Origin: Xiphydria camelus
Lineage: Eukaryota; Arthropoda; Insecta; Hymenoptera; Xiphydriidae
DNA length: 64,000 nucleotides
NCBI GenBank assembly: GCA_963678675.1
Contig: OY783194.1
Coordinates: forward strand, 26,824,278 to 26,888,277
Reading direction: 5' to 3'
Part shown: one piece after another, positions 1 through 11,247 of the stretch
Layout of the letters: each line of letters starts with the position of its first letter
Position numbering within the stretch: the stretch's first letter is position 1
Translations under genes and position numbers: made by a program
Notes under the pieces: generated by a model
Databases searched by the model: none
What the model saw: only the letters and a program-made list of their open reading frames with translations
What the model was told of the DNA's origin: nothing

Positions 1-158
1 AGCGTTTAGTGAAATATAAATAGATCTTCCACACACATCTGTTTGGTTAGACTGACTATTTTCTGGTTAGGTAGAATAACTAGACATGTAGTTGAAATAA
101 CTCAACTCGCTAAACCAGATGCGTTTAGTCATTTTAACCAAGTTATTTTTCTCAGTGT
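1..158 (+). mobile_element. Family A MITE, right part (cut by window edge)
   Basis: It matches the right part of other A copies: TGGTTAG..ACTGACTATTTTCTGGTTAG, AACTAGACATGTAGTTG, then CATTTTAACCAAGTTATTTTTCTCAGTG. Complete copies have termini CACTGAGAAAAATAA and usually sit next to TA. The inside is a degenerate series of short GGTTAGAATAACTAAA-like direct repeats. It is non-coding. Confidence 0.75.
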
Positions 159-180
159 ATCGAATATCAGTGCATCGAGA

Positions 181-263
181 AAGCCATAGCTTGGTCCTGG
201 AATTATATCATGTTTTTGATTGAAGAAAACATTTTTTAGCACCAGCAATTATTTCTCTCAGTG
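181..263 (+). mobile_element. Family B MITE, right-end fragment
   Basis: It carries the B right end: CTTGGTCCTGGAATTATATC, a TTTTTGATTGAAG block, then AGCACCAGCAATTATTTCTC and TCAGTG. The left part is missing. It lies only 22 bp from the A copy at 1-158. Confidence 0.75.
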
Positions 264-3200
264 CGAGATGCCGATCGCCGCAGATCATTACATCTCCTCG
301 ACCCACGTAGCAGATGCTGTATCGTCGAGAGACTAGCGCGCGCGTTGCCATTTTCGGAGAGAAGAAAGAGGAGGTGGTGGAGGAGAAGTAAGAGAGGTGA
401 ACGTCATCGCGCCGCGTACCTATCACTCGGAGGAGCGCGTCGACAAGGAAGTCGACGCGAGAGCGGATGTGTCTTCCCCGGCGGTACCCGAAGATAGCGT
501 CGTTTCTCCGAGAACGATCATCCGATAACGATTCGTAAATATCCGCTACGAGTCCTTTCGTTTCCACGGAAACTCGTCTCCGCGTATATATCCGTCGGCG
601 ATCGCGCCGGCTTCACCTTCTCGGTCTTCCAACTCGCGCGCGAAGAGCCACACGTATCGAAGCGGCGTTCCGTCGGAATAAAAACGCGCGACAGCCGGTT
701 CCGAGATTTCTCGATTTCCAATCGACGTTTCTTCGTCACCGCGCGTCGTGGCCAGGCTGTCTGGAATATCCAGCGGCGGCGTCCCGGGTATTCGCCGCGC
801 GTGTCTCGCGTACTCGCCTAACGATCGGCCGCAGCTCGTTCATAAATGCATTTGCACATTTTCTACGTCGTTTCGCGCCGCGCGCGCCGCTACTTCTTCG
901 ACGCGGCAGCTGCAGGACGCGGAGGATGAGTCGCGGAATCGAGGATCGTCGTTTCTTCGCGCATTCTCGACGACCACCATATTGCGTTTCTTCTTTGGTA
1001 CCGTCCATCGAGTCGACTCCGCATCCTCTATTTCTCCAATTTCTTGCTAATCGTTATTCTGATAAGTGGAAGAAGGGAGGAAATTTTCCCCAATCGCTCT
1101 TACGCGGATTAAAGATCATCGATCGTTTTTCGTATTCAACCCATCGCGCGGCGAGCCGCTCACCGAAAATTATTCGGCTGTGCCGTTCCTCGAGATCGTC
1201 GACGACGCTCGACGCTGCCACGCTGTCTAGCCGGGCATCCTCCTCCTTCTCCGCCGCCACCGCGATCCCACCTCGTCCCGCGGAGAAATCATTTTTACAT
1301 CCGGTTGTGTAACACAGACTCCGGGACTATATATATACACACACACGGGGCATCTCCCATACGCGATGTCAGAGCCTCCGACACCCATATAGCTCTCGGC
1401 TGGCTCTTACGCATCCGCATGTAAGCGCGCGTGTTCGAAACTAGATCCCGTAGCCGCGCTGCGGCGTGTGCAACGCGCGCTCGCGAGAGATCGTTATAAC
1501 GGTTCGACATAGAAATGCATAAGAAGTACTTATACGCGACAGCGGTGTAGAATCCAACTAATGGCCACTTCCTCTTCGACTTTTTTAGCGACGTAGAAAC
1601 GCGAGGAGAGATAGATACTTGTCCGCGCGGAGAAAATCCTATTTTTCTCCAACGGAGCGGCTCGGACGCCGATCCCGTCTCTCGATCGGTCATGCATTTA
1701 CATATTTATACATGTGCGCGCGCGGATTTATACATGTGCGAAGATCGCGTGTGTGAGACCGGCGACGCCGTACAGGTGGCCGAGTTACGGAGGAGAACCG
1801 GTAGACAGATATCCTTCGGATCCGGAGGACCGCGCGAGAACGACAGGATCGATCGTGACGATCGATTCGTTCGAAGTTCTCCCCGCGCGCTGACGATCGA
1901 TCTCGTCCATCCTCGCGCGCGGACGATCGGAATCTCCGCATCTTCGCAGGCGCGCGGAGCGGGACCGCGCTGCCGATCTCCGGCATTCCTCCGGCGCCGA
2001 TCGCAAACCGGTCGCCATAAATTCGAAGGCGAACGCACGTCGCGGGCAACGCAACGCGGGGGAACCTATTTCAACATTCTGCCGCGATACCGGTATTTCT
2101 GCGTAGCCGACTTTTTCTCCTAGTACGGAGAGCCCGGTTAACCCGAGGTACCGCTCCGCAGCCGGTTCCGAGGCGCGCGAACCGAGAAATCGATTGGGCA
2201 CGCGGCGCGAGATAGAATCGGACGAGGGCCGATTCCGAATTCGACTTGGGGCGATCGATTGTTCGAAGAATCGTGCTCGGGTGTGCTCGGTGACCGCGAA
2301 AAGATTACCGTTCCTATCGTGGACGGCTGATCGGTAAGAAATCGGTATCGGATTTTAGTCTCTCATCGTTCCGATTTATCTTTAGCCGCGGAACGAATCG
2401 GTGGAACGGGAGCCGATCGATCGGTATCGCGAGAACCGATCGGCACCGCGAAATCATCGTTAAAATTCGCACGGCTCGTCCGGTCGGCCGCGCGCACACG
2501 GGATCGCGAACGCAGGTGCTCGAAAACGTGCCGCGCAGTCTGCCGCTCTCCCATTGCGTGCGCAGCCGACCAGTTTCCAACTTTTACGCACAACGAGCCG
2601 CGTAATTACGCGTGTGCCGGTTGCAGTGAGAGCGCGCGGCGGCTGCGTCGGTAGCGGCGTCGTGTCTCGAGAAACGCGAGGGACCGCGACATGATGGATG
2701 GCGACGAAAAAGGAAGAAGACCGCGGCTTCGCCTCTGTGTAGGGTACGCGCTCCGCGAGACGAGCTCCGCGGCTAGAAAACTCGGTAACGAGCCGCGGCA
2801 ACCGGCAATTATTCGCAAATTAACGCGCCTCGGTCGCGTGACTGCGAAATTTTATAATCACGAGCCGCGCGATGAGAATCTCCATATATCGATCGCGGAT
2901 GCCGCGCCGTTCGAGGGCGCCGATCGTCGGCGGATCGAAATTGGAACGGGAGGCGCGCGATGAGAGAAAACGATTTGCACAGCCGATCGCCGCTCGGCGA
3001 TAATCCCGATCCCGATCGAAAGGGTGGCGCGACCCGACTAGACGCGGCAATCGGAAGCGCGTCGCTAGAGTTTCGTTGGAGTGAAAGGTGGGACGCCTTC
3101 CTGCGCGCGCGCTTTTAACAAAATCGAAAGTGATACGAAAGAGAGACGTGTGTACGAATAACGCATCAGACCCACTTCCAAAATAGCGGACGGCTGCGCT

Positions 3201-4190
3201 GCCAGCGTTCGTATCGTCCTCGCGCGAAGGCAGAAGGAGCGGAACCCCACGGCAATTAACTCTACATTCATTATCCACCGCTCCTCGAGAGTATATACAT
3301 TTATTTCCGGTGAGAGTCGTGCGCTACACGCACACCGCGATCGTCGCATCGCATTCGAGCGACTCCTACATATGTACAGCTGCGCGCGACGTACGAACGT
3401 GTAGTATGCAAGCCAACGATCTCCAGAACGCACACGTCGAAACCATGTATGGGCATGAAAGTCACGATCTCACGATGATCCACCAAATCGTCCGATCTCG
3501 ATCGTTACGCCCGCCCCGTACGCCCGACGAATGGCCCGCAGCGGCAGCTGTCCCGTGCGTCGCGAGAAAGCGGCAGCCGCCAAAATCAATTTGCCAATTC
3601 GATTATTCGGTCTACGACGAGCGATTGACGTCCGACGACGGCCGTTCGACGACCATCGAAAGTGTCGATGCGGATGATTACGGCTGCGGGGAGCAATCAT
3701 CGTGGCCGAGCCCTCCGGGCCCGTCTTCCGGCTCTCGCGATCGTTGTCATCGCGCCGACGCGATGAATCCTATCGGCGATCGCGGGCGTCGATCGATTCG
3801 GAGCCGATCTCTCGCTTCCCCCCCGTCGCAAAACGGTACAATTTTTCGCTCTGGAAGAACGACCGAGCGATCGACCTTTCGCCATTGTTCGATGATCTCC
3901 CGCCGATGCCTCGCCTAGATACTTTCCAAGCCGTTGCAGTAATTACCCGTGGACCTACCCCGGTCACGTGACAATCGTTAATTGCTATGCCGACAGTTGC
4001 CCCTCCGCGCGACTCTCCGTCATAAGAATAGCGAGCGGCAGGAGAAGCGCGCGGCTTTCACCGCGCGCATGACAATGACCATATAGACGCGCGCGTGTCG
4101 CAAGGGAGAGCCCACGGGGTTGCATACGAATTCTCGAGGATCCACCGGGCCGCGTGGTGCACGTGCACGCGTGCACGTAGGCGGGACGTC
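264..4190. other. CpG-rich unique region, no gene supported
   Basis: Nearly 4 kb dense in CGCG, TCGATCG and similar words, with few repeats. Both strands have frames of 100-200 codons, but these are Arg/Ser-rich with no recognisable domain and no convincing paired splice signals. It may hold the promoter or 5' region of another transcript, or unrecognised exons. The cv-c exon that should follow the one at 5508 was looked for here (an acidic DSDEE-type segment followed by a W.FQR-type motif) and not found. Confidence 0.5.
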
Positions 4191-4214
4191 ATGTGATATA
4201 CATATATAGATATA

Positions 4215-4425
4215 TCGTATGAGGCTAAACTTACTCGCCAGGAAAGAAACTTGAACCGCTATTATCTGATTACCTATGAGCTTTCGGCTCATATTAAACT
4301 TTTTTAAAGATTACGTTTTTATCTACAATAAAGTCTTATATCGATATAGGCCAAAAGTTCATAAATAATGAGATAATAGTGATTGAAATTTCTTTCCTGG
4401 CGAGTAAATTTAGCTTCATGTGGTA
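4215..4425. mobile_element. Family F foldback MITE, copy 1
   Basis: Left arm TATGAGGCTAAACTTACTCG and CCAGGAAAGAAACTT..., mirrored by TTTCTTTCCTGGCGAGTAAA and TTTAGCTTCATG on the right. The two arms (about 75 bp) face each other around an AT-rich centre with ATTACGTTTTTATCTACAAT. Same family as 23252-23467, 24181-24402 and 39274-39406. It ends 2 bp before the large element at 4428. Confidence 0.85.
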
Positions 4426-4427
4426 GG

Positions 4428-4997
4428 TACAGGGTGTACATTTACCAAGGACCCATACCCTTTTATTTTTGTTGTTACTTTAAAAAAAAATCTTTGGCGT
4501 ATAAGTTATTTGGTGTAGAGGAGAACGTATGATACGTGAAAGTGATTTTTGATAACACGTAATTTATGAGATATGAAGGTCACCTCTATTTTTTTTAATG
4601 GAACTCGACATTTTCGTTCGTATAAAAGTTGTAGAGCTCGTCGAAATGAACGAAAAAGGTATAAGGTAAAAGGCCCATTCGTTAGACTGTTTGCGAGATA
4701 TTGCCGTTCAAAGAAAAATACAGGAACTTACTCTTGCAGTTCGAGCGGCAATATCTCGCAAACGGTCCAACGAATAGGCTACCAATTTATACCTTTTTTG
4801 TTCATTTCGACGAGCTGTACAACATTTAAAAAAAAGGTGACCTTCGTATCCTTTATATAACGGGTGTGATCAAAGACCATTTATACGTATCATACATTCC
4901 CCTCGACACCAAACAATCTTTATTCGAAAGATTTTTTCATAAAATGACAAATAATGGAGATAAATGGACGTGGCCCTTGGTAAATTTACACCCTGTA
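4428..4997. mobile_element. Element K: 570-bp snap-back element with TACAGGGTGT ends
   Basis: The ends are TACAGGGTGTACATTTACCA and its near-perfect inverse (TTGGTAAATTTACACCCTGT then A). Almost the whole length folds back: the block GCTCGTCGAAATGAACGAAA...GTTTGCGAGATATTGCCG at about 4635-4708 is mirrored at about 4745-4820. No open frame of note. It is probably a long-inverted-repeat, non-autonomous DNA transposon; the superfamily is not determined. Confidence 0.8.
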
Positions 4998-5507
4998 TAG
5001 TAGGATTGAAAGATGCAACCGAGAAGCAGTCGCGAGCGAGAGGACCATCGAAAGGAGATCCCCACGGGACGAGGGAACGGCCTTGCGACGACCGCGCGGT
5101 TCCTAGAAATTCTTGGGTAAGGAACTCGGCTCCCCGCTACGCCGCGTATCCTTGCTCCCGCGTCCCCCTTTAAACCGTCAGGTGCGTCCATCTCCCTTTT
5201 TATCTATTTCTCCTTCTCTCGTCGCAACGCTGCAAAGATTTCTGATCTGACCTGGAATTTTCGTCTGAGATTCTGCCGCGGTCAACGCGAAGTGACACCG
5301 TAAATCGCACTCGCGTCCCCCGGAGGCCCGAGGAATTTCGAGAGGTCTGGAAAATTCGGGGATTATCGCCCACTGCTGACCACAGTCGAGAAAAATCGGT
5401 GGAGTGTACAGCGGACCGAGAGATACAGAGAAAGGGAAGGAAATGAAGAAAGGAGCGGATGCGAAGTGCCCTCTGATTATCGGGTGAGTGATGCCGCGGT
5501 TACTCAC
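4998..5507. other. cv-c intron downstream of the SAM exon, no further feature
   Basis: Moderately GC-rich unique sequence following the GTGAGTA donor on the minus strand. No second exon or repeat copy was recognised. Confidence 0.5.
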
Positions 5508-5674
5508 GTTCTTGCTGTGACTCGTGCTGTGGTGATGCGCGTGATGCGTGTCCAGCTTCATGATGGCGTTACGATTGAGCGTGTGCAGCCTCCGATAGAG
5601 GCTCTGTAAGGAGTCCTCCTCCAGGAAGGGGTGGTCCTTGGCCACGCCTGACACGTCGATCGGAAAGTGGTGGT
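5508..5674 (-). CDS. cv-c: DLC1/crossveinless-c RhoGAP, exon for the C-terminal half of the SAM domain
   Basis: Internal exon, 167 nt, minus strand. It follows a TTGCAG acceptor (5680-5675) and ends at a GTGAGTA donor (5507-5501). The exon enters in phase 1: a G from the previous exon plus AC makes Asp, giving 56 codons that start DHHFPIDVSGVAKDHPFLEE and continue through SLYRRLHTLNRNAIMKL; it leaves in phase 0. The pattern FPID..V..DH.FLE.D....L.RRL.TLN...MKL is that of helices 3-5 of the SAM domain of the DLC family (human DLC1/STARD13, fly Cv-c). These proteins are cytoplasmic GTPase-activating proteins for Rho, with SAM, RhoGAP and START domains in order; Drosophila cv-c is needed for tissue invagination and tube formation. 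The last 16 codons are histidine-rich (LDTHHAHHHSTSHSKN), where vertebrate DLC1 has a charged linker. Identity comes from recognised residues and splice phase, not from a search. The next exon is not seen downstream, so it probably lies beyond position 1. Confidence 0.9.
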
Positions 5675-6511
5675 CTGCAACGATAGGAAAAAGGCTGCGA
5701 TTGTAGTGAATGTTGCATACGCGTTCGAGGTTATTTTTCTTTTTACTCCCGGCGACCTGGATTCTCTCGCTGCTGACTTTTTGAAATGTCATTTTTAAAC
5801 GTACTATCCGGTGATGAACGATCGATTCTCATGCCATTCATTAGACAGGGTAACCGCCATCATACACTGAGAAAAAAATGCAGTAGATTTAAATAAATCG
5901 GCGGTTTTGGTGGGGAATGCAGATCGTTACTTGAACTAATAATTGGTTCGAATGGCCTGTTTCCTGCAAATAATCGTTAATGGTTATAACCAAATTTATT
6001 AATCGAAGCAAATAATTCTGCAGTCCCCCACATGTAAACGTCGATTTTATTAAACATACCATTTTCTTTGTCAGTGTAGCTAATAAAAACATAAGAATTA
6101 GTTATCTTATCGGCTGGTACGTTTAAGAATTAGATTTTGAAAAGTCATCGGCGACAGAATCCGTGACGCCGTGAGTACAAAAAATACAAAAACAATTACT
6201 CTCCAGTCCGAGTAGACTTCTCGACAAAGCGTTAAACAAAGACGTATCGCGTTGACGCACGGCAATGATAAAGGAGCCTTTTCCGTCTCGAGCGATTCTC
6301 TTTCACTCTCCCTCTCCCCTCGATCTCTCTCATCCCACGTTCTCCCTCCGCGTTCCTTGCGTGACTCCTCCGCGCTCGTCCTCCGGCAATTACGGATGTA
6401 AAAGTTCGGGAGGGCCTCTCGTAGCGTCGCTCGTCCTGCCCGAATGCGCGGGACTTGCGCAACGTCGACCCAGATCACGTGAACCAGATCTCGATCTATG
6501 ATCTCGGGCGG

Positions 6512-6531
6512 GCGGGCGCGCGCGCGCGCGC
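6512..6531. repeat. (GC)n-rich simple repeat
   Basis: An alternating GC tract follows a GGGCGGGCGG stretch. It has Z-DNA-prone alternating purine-pyrimidine composition. Confidence 0.8.
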
Positions 6532-6806
6532 GAACACATCGATCGTGCTCCTGAATCGAAGAAGTGGAGCGCGCGCGATTTGCCGACGATGTACGGGATG
6601 TAAATAAAAAGTTTACGACCGTGATACGTGCCGTCGTGGGTCTTAATAATGATCGACGGTCGATTTCCGTCGGGATCGGACTTCCGGATTTTTACGGGGA
6701 AGTCGTAAAAAGAGACTCGTATCGTTTTCGTCGCGTTGCGTGACGCGTGCCCGTAGCGCTGCATAGGCGGAGAAAAGAAATCTGGGATATCTCGCTACAC
6801 TTCCAG

Positions 6807-7285
6807 TAGGCGGAAGTATAATTTCGATCATTATATATAATTGCTCTCCATTTGGAACTTAATGGCCCTGGGAAATGACCGTTAATAACTCGATGTTTTT
6901 ATTCGATAAAAAATGTAGATTACAAGAGAAATATTTAGCAAAATTTGTCCGATTATTTTTCTCCACACACAATAGGCGGAAGTATAATTCCAATCATTAA
7001 TTGTTCTCCATGCGGAACTTATGGCCCTGAAATATGATCGTTAGTATCTCGATGTTTTTATTCGATAACAAAAATTTAGAGTACAAAAGAAATAGTTAGC
7101 AAAACTTGTCCGACTATTTTTCTCGACGCAGTGAGCGGAAGTATAATTCCAATTATTAATTCTTCTCCATTCAATACTCAATGACCCTGGAAAACGATCG
7201 TTAACATGTTTTCATTCGATAAAAGAAAATTTAGAAAACAAGAGAAATATTCAGTAGAACTTCTTCGATTATTTTTCTCAACGCT
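6807..7285 (+). repeat. Tandem array, three units of about 163 bp
   Basis: Units begin near 6807 (TAGGCGGAAGTATAATTTCG), 6973 (TAGGCGGAAGTATAATTCCA) and 7132 (TGAGCGGAAGTATAATTCCA). Each continues with a TTCTCCAT block, a GACCGTTAA/GATCGTTA block, TTTTTATTCGATAA, and ends CGATTATTTTTCTC or similar. The third unit is the most diverged. Non-coding. Confidence 0.9.
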
Positions 7286-8039
7286 TACGCGACGCCCCCG
7301 GGCGACGCTCTATATAAATGGAGAGGTTTGTTATTCCCCGCGGGTTACGATTACCTAAGAACTTTCGCTAAGACGAATATCGAGTATTGTTGATGGCTCA
7401 AGGAACCAGTCCCCGCGCGGCGTAATGAAATTTGCATTTTGTTATGTATTTCAAAGTTAATAAGGAAAAAGAAAAAGAGAATTAGAGTTAATTGAGACAA
7501 AGAAGAAGGAAGGAAAGAAAAGAGAGAAAAGCGGAGTCGCCTCTCCCCCCTATCACGCGAAATATACGTCTATATATGTAAGCAGTCTCGGAGTCATCAT
7601 ATGTGTAACATGTGTAGGTACTCGTGTAAAGCAACGGTGGGGCTGCAGGGATATAGGTTTGGAAATATTTATTCATGCGGTTCGCGTGTTGGTAAACGTG
7701 GATCCGGATCACGCGAGCGCGGCCGGGGAATACATTAAAGTTAACGATTAGCGATTGAGCTTGCTTTCTAGGCACGCTAATTATCTCCGCGATTCGCTTG
7801 CCGCCTGTTTATTAAATATCCGGTGGACGCGTTATATTTGCCGAACGAATCGATTCGTCGCGGAGACGTTTCCTTAGCGATCGAGGTTCGATGAACTTCG
7901 TTGCTCCACATTTTTTGTCGAGTTCGCGAGTCGTAGAAGAGTACTTTTTTTCGTTTTGGCGAGGACAGCAATAACACGCGATCCTGAGTGGAAAATTAGC
8001 TTGACTGCCACATTATTATTTTGGCCCATGAGAGGAGTT

Positions 8040-8370
8040 ATCTCGGCTCCCGCAATAAATATTTCCCCATTAATTTCAAACAAGGGCTATGTTAGAATTT
8101 TGTTACGATATCCGATTTCGTTTTATCCCAGTTTTCCCTGTTAATTCCAAGCTGGGACCCAGTTTGGACTCAACTGGGCATCCACGATAATTTTATCTCG
8201 ACTTTCACGTTAATTCTAAACGAGGAACGAGTTAGGATTTTGTTGGGCATCCAAGTTCAATTTATCCCGGTTTTCCTCGTTAATCCCAAACTAGGATCCA
8301 GTTGGGATTTAACCGGGTATCCACGATAATTTTATCTCGGCCTTCTCCATTAATTTCAAATCAGGACAAC
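8040..8370 (+). repeat. Minisatellite, about 4.7 units of 70 bp
   Basis: Unit starts (ATCC...) fall at 8110, 8180, 8249 and 8319, spacings 70, 69 and 70 bp, with a diverged partial unit before them. Shared words are TTTATC(C/T)CG, GTTAAT(T/C)C(C/T)AA and GTT(G/A)GGATTT. The regular period with moderate divergence points to an old array. Confidence 0.9.
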
Positions 8371-9241
8371 CTATATTGGCCCAAATAAGGACGGCTTGTA
8401 ATGGTTCTAGTTAAAAGAGTGGGCCATTTCTATATAGGGCCAAAATAATATTGTGGCAAATTAACTTGGCCCAAGTTAACGTCTAGAAAGAATTTATACT
8501 CGGGATATATATATATATATACAGCAGCAGAGTAGAAATACATCTTGATTGATGTTTTCTCGTGGATGTTACTCGCACGAATTATAGAGTGCATAAGAAA
8601 TAGGCCGCGTATATTTATAGAGGAATTCCGACGATTACAATGGACAAAAGTAGATCCCGGAGAGCGATCTCTCCCACCGCGGGTCAAGATCTCCGAGTTT
8701 TACGACCCACGAGCACGATTTCATCACTCGTCTCCTCGCGCGAGTTCTATCTTCGTATCTGTTTATTGGTTAATCGAATACGATAAAAGATGCATCGTAA
8801 AGAGTTGCCGTTTGGCGCGTAAACGCGCGCTTCTTTTTTCTTCATCGACGCGAACTTATCTAATCGTTATCGCCGCTGCTCGTCCTCGCTGCTCCGCGTA
8901 ACTTTCGCTAATTAACTCGTAACGAGTACGGTTTGATGTTTCGCGTCAATTCGGTAAGAAGAAATCTTGCATATCCTTCGTCATCGATGCGGATGTTCGT
9001 AGGAGGCGGACGAATTATGAAATCGCGTTTATAACGCCGAATTTCGTCGCTTTATTTTCATTGGACGAGCTCTAACTTTTGGTTTCGTCATCGATTTCTG
9101 CGCGCGAGTTCTATTTTCGTATCTACCTACAGACCAATCACAGATAAATATGACGAAAGATGCATCGTAGGCAGTTCTATATCGTCATTGTATTGTGTAA
9201 ATCTCTTAATTAACTTAACGAGCACAATTTAACGTTTTCCA
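8371..9241. other. Unique intronic sequence, no gene
   Basis: Contains a short (TA)n run near 8506-8521 and a mildly GC-rich patch at 8650-9180. Two stretches share phrases (CGCGCGAGTTCTATCTTCGT near 8738 and a close match near 9102, each followed by an ATAAAAGATGCATCGTA-like word), so this may be an old 360-bp tandem duplication. No coding evidence. Confidence 0.45.
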
Positions 9242-9485
9242 AACTGAGAAATAGAATTAGTTTGCTGTACTAAAAATTACTTGCGGTGTCGTAAGTAACT
9301 ATTTATTTACATCAATTCGATCTTTTTTCATGTTAATTTGATATTTCTTCCTTGCGATCACATACTATTGTGTATGATTGTAAGGAAAAGATATCTAATT
9401 GATGCATTAACAAATTTTATTGATATAATTACTTGCAACTCCGCAAATAATTTTCAGTACATCCAACTAATTCTTTTTCTCTGCG
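9242..9485. mobile_element. Family D mirror-type MITE, copy 1
   Basis: Termini resemble ACTGAGAAATAGAATTAG and CTAATTCTTTTTCTCTGCG. Inside, AAATTACTTGCGGTGTCG is mirrored by CTTGCAACTCCGCAAATAAT, and a CTTCCTTGCGATCACATACT block is mirrored by TGTATGATTGTAAGGAAAAG. Other copies: 58884-59142 and 60706-60962. Confidence 0.85.
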
Positions 9486-9942
9486 TATAAAAATTCTATA
9501 GAAGCATCAATTTTCCCTTATCGGAGCGGATCATTAGATTCGGAAGAATATTTAGGAACAAAGGAACCGCCCCAAACCACCGTTTACCATCCAAACATCC
9601 ATACACGCGCATTTGCACCGGAATTGATGCCCGAGACCGATGTAAGAGACTTCATCGATCAGCGGAAATCGTCTTATCGAACGAATCCGTCGATGACTAT
9701 ACCAACATGGGAAGAGAGATACGACCGTGGCTATCACGTCACGCACACACACCCGATATCGTATTTATATCGTGCCTTGCGCCGGCCGTCTCGAGTTCAA
9801 CTGGGTCAATTAGCTACTATTCATAGTAAGCATCGATTACGCGCCTGAGTTACGACTTTACCACGCGCGCGCGTCGCGTTTCGTCGGCGTTTGTTTACCT
9901 GTAGCAATCGGGGGACTTTTGTACCCTCCGGATAGCGACAGG

Positions 9943-10434
9943 CATTGAGAGAAATAATTGCTAGTGTCAAAAAAAAATTCTTGAACGAAGAACATATGAT
10001 CTTAAAAATGTTAAGGAATACAAATTCTTGGTCGATGAATATATTCTTAATTCAAGAATACACCGAGAAAACAATGTATTTATAGTTAATAAATGTTTAT
10101 TTGAATATGGCGAAATAAACATTTTATTGGACCAAGTAAATATTCGTTAACTATTACGGATATCTACTTGGCACAATTAAATCCTTCAGCGCCACCGTTT
10201 GAATGAAATAAAAGTTTTAATAACAACGATATATTGTCTCGTCTAAACAAAATATTTACTTCGCCGTACTTGAAATTACATTTATTAATTATTAATAAAC
10301 TGTTTTCTCCGTTGGAACGAGAAATTCTTCTTGCACGAAAAAAACCATTACTCGAGCCTGACAAATATTTTTTTGCACGATGAAAAATCATGGCTTGATC
10401 CTGGAATTATATCATGTGTTTCTGATAGAAGAAA
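9943..10434 (+). mobile_element. Family B MITE interrupted by a family C element, right end lost
   Basis: The B left half runs 9943-10060 (GAGAGAAATAATTGCTAGTG, then TTCTTAATTCAAGAATA). It resumes at about 10314 (GGAACGAGAAATTCTT, CTCGAGCCTGACAAATATT, GGCTTGATCCTGGAATTATA) after a C insertion. The final CAGCAATTATTTCTCTC end is absent. Confidence 0.85.
10061..10313 (+). mobile_element. Family C MITE, copy 1, nested in B
   Basis: It begins CACCGAGAAAACAATGTATT with TAGTTAATAAATGTTTATTT and ends ATTAATAAACTGTTTTCTCC. The two sides are inverted relative to each other (GTTAATAAATG versus CATTTATTAATTATTAATAA). Other copies: 18930-19195 and 37765-38023. Confidence 0.85.
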
Positions 10435-11247
10435 ATACAGAAAATATTTCCACGCGAAAACCAACGTAAATAAAAACGGAGTGCAACAAAGACGTAATCC
10501 CTGAAAACATAATATATAACCCGACCGAATCGAACGATTCCTCCTCCCGCTTCTGTCGTCGCAACGGGCTGTCGCGCGATAGCGTCCCGCAGCTGCATCG
10601 CTCGTTCCCCAGCACCGTGCGAGCGAGTCCCGGTCGAGCAACGGTCAACAGCACTGACTCATCGAGTGATCGAACCCGCGTGCAGCTTTTCCAGCTGGAT
10701 CAACAGGGAACGAGATCGCGAGTCGATCTCCTGCTTCGTCTCGGCGAACGCCGGGAAATGAAATGGAAAGTGAGAGAGGAGAGGACTCATCATCCGATCA
10801 ACGAGGGAAGCAACTCCTCGTTCTCCGGTTCGATGTGTAAGTGTTTACGAACGCGCTGCATAGCGATCGGGGAATTGACGCGCGGTGTCATCAGGCGCCC
10901 GACGCCTTGACATTGACTCGATTGACTTTAAGACCCTCCGGGACAGATTGGATTGCGAAGTTTACGACGACGCGCAGATAAGGGAGAGGCGCCGCGTTTT
11001 GTCCGACGGTAGACGCTACATGACGGTCTCGTTTCCTGCTGCGTAATCGCTGTCGGGTAAATGCGAACGCGAGCGTTCCGAGTAGAGTGAAGCTAAAAAT
11101 GCCGCAGGGTAAAAAGTACCATTCGGCTAGACTTAAAAAATAATTTGCTCTCTGATAACTGTGTTACGTAGAAATATTCTCAGTATGCGACAGTTTCCAG
11201 AGAACCCTGACTGCGAATAATTGAAACGGTTTATTTATGAAAATCTG
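10435..11247. other. CpG-rich island, no gene proven
   Basis: A GC-rich island covers about 10530-11080. On the plus strand a frame open from 10617 reaches a strong consensus donor, ATGT|GTAAGTG, after 10836. There is no recognised domain and no clear acceptor, so it is not called as an exon. Confidence 0.4.

Noticed and set aside
3310..3918. 202-codon plus-strand open frame
   Set aside because: Low-complexity Arg/Ser/Pro content in a CpG-rich region with long frames on both strands; no motif recognised.
5178..5507. Continuation of the open frame beyond the SAM exon
   Set aside because: A consensus GTGAGTA donor ends the exon at 5508; the frame past it loses family similarity and is read-through into intron.
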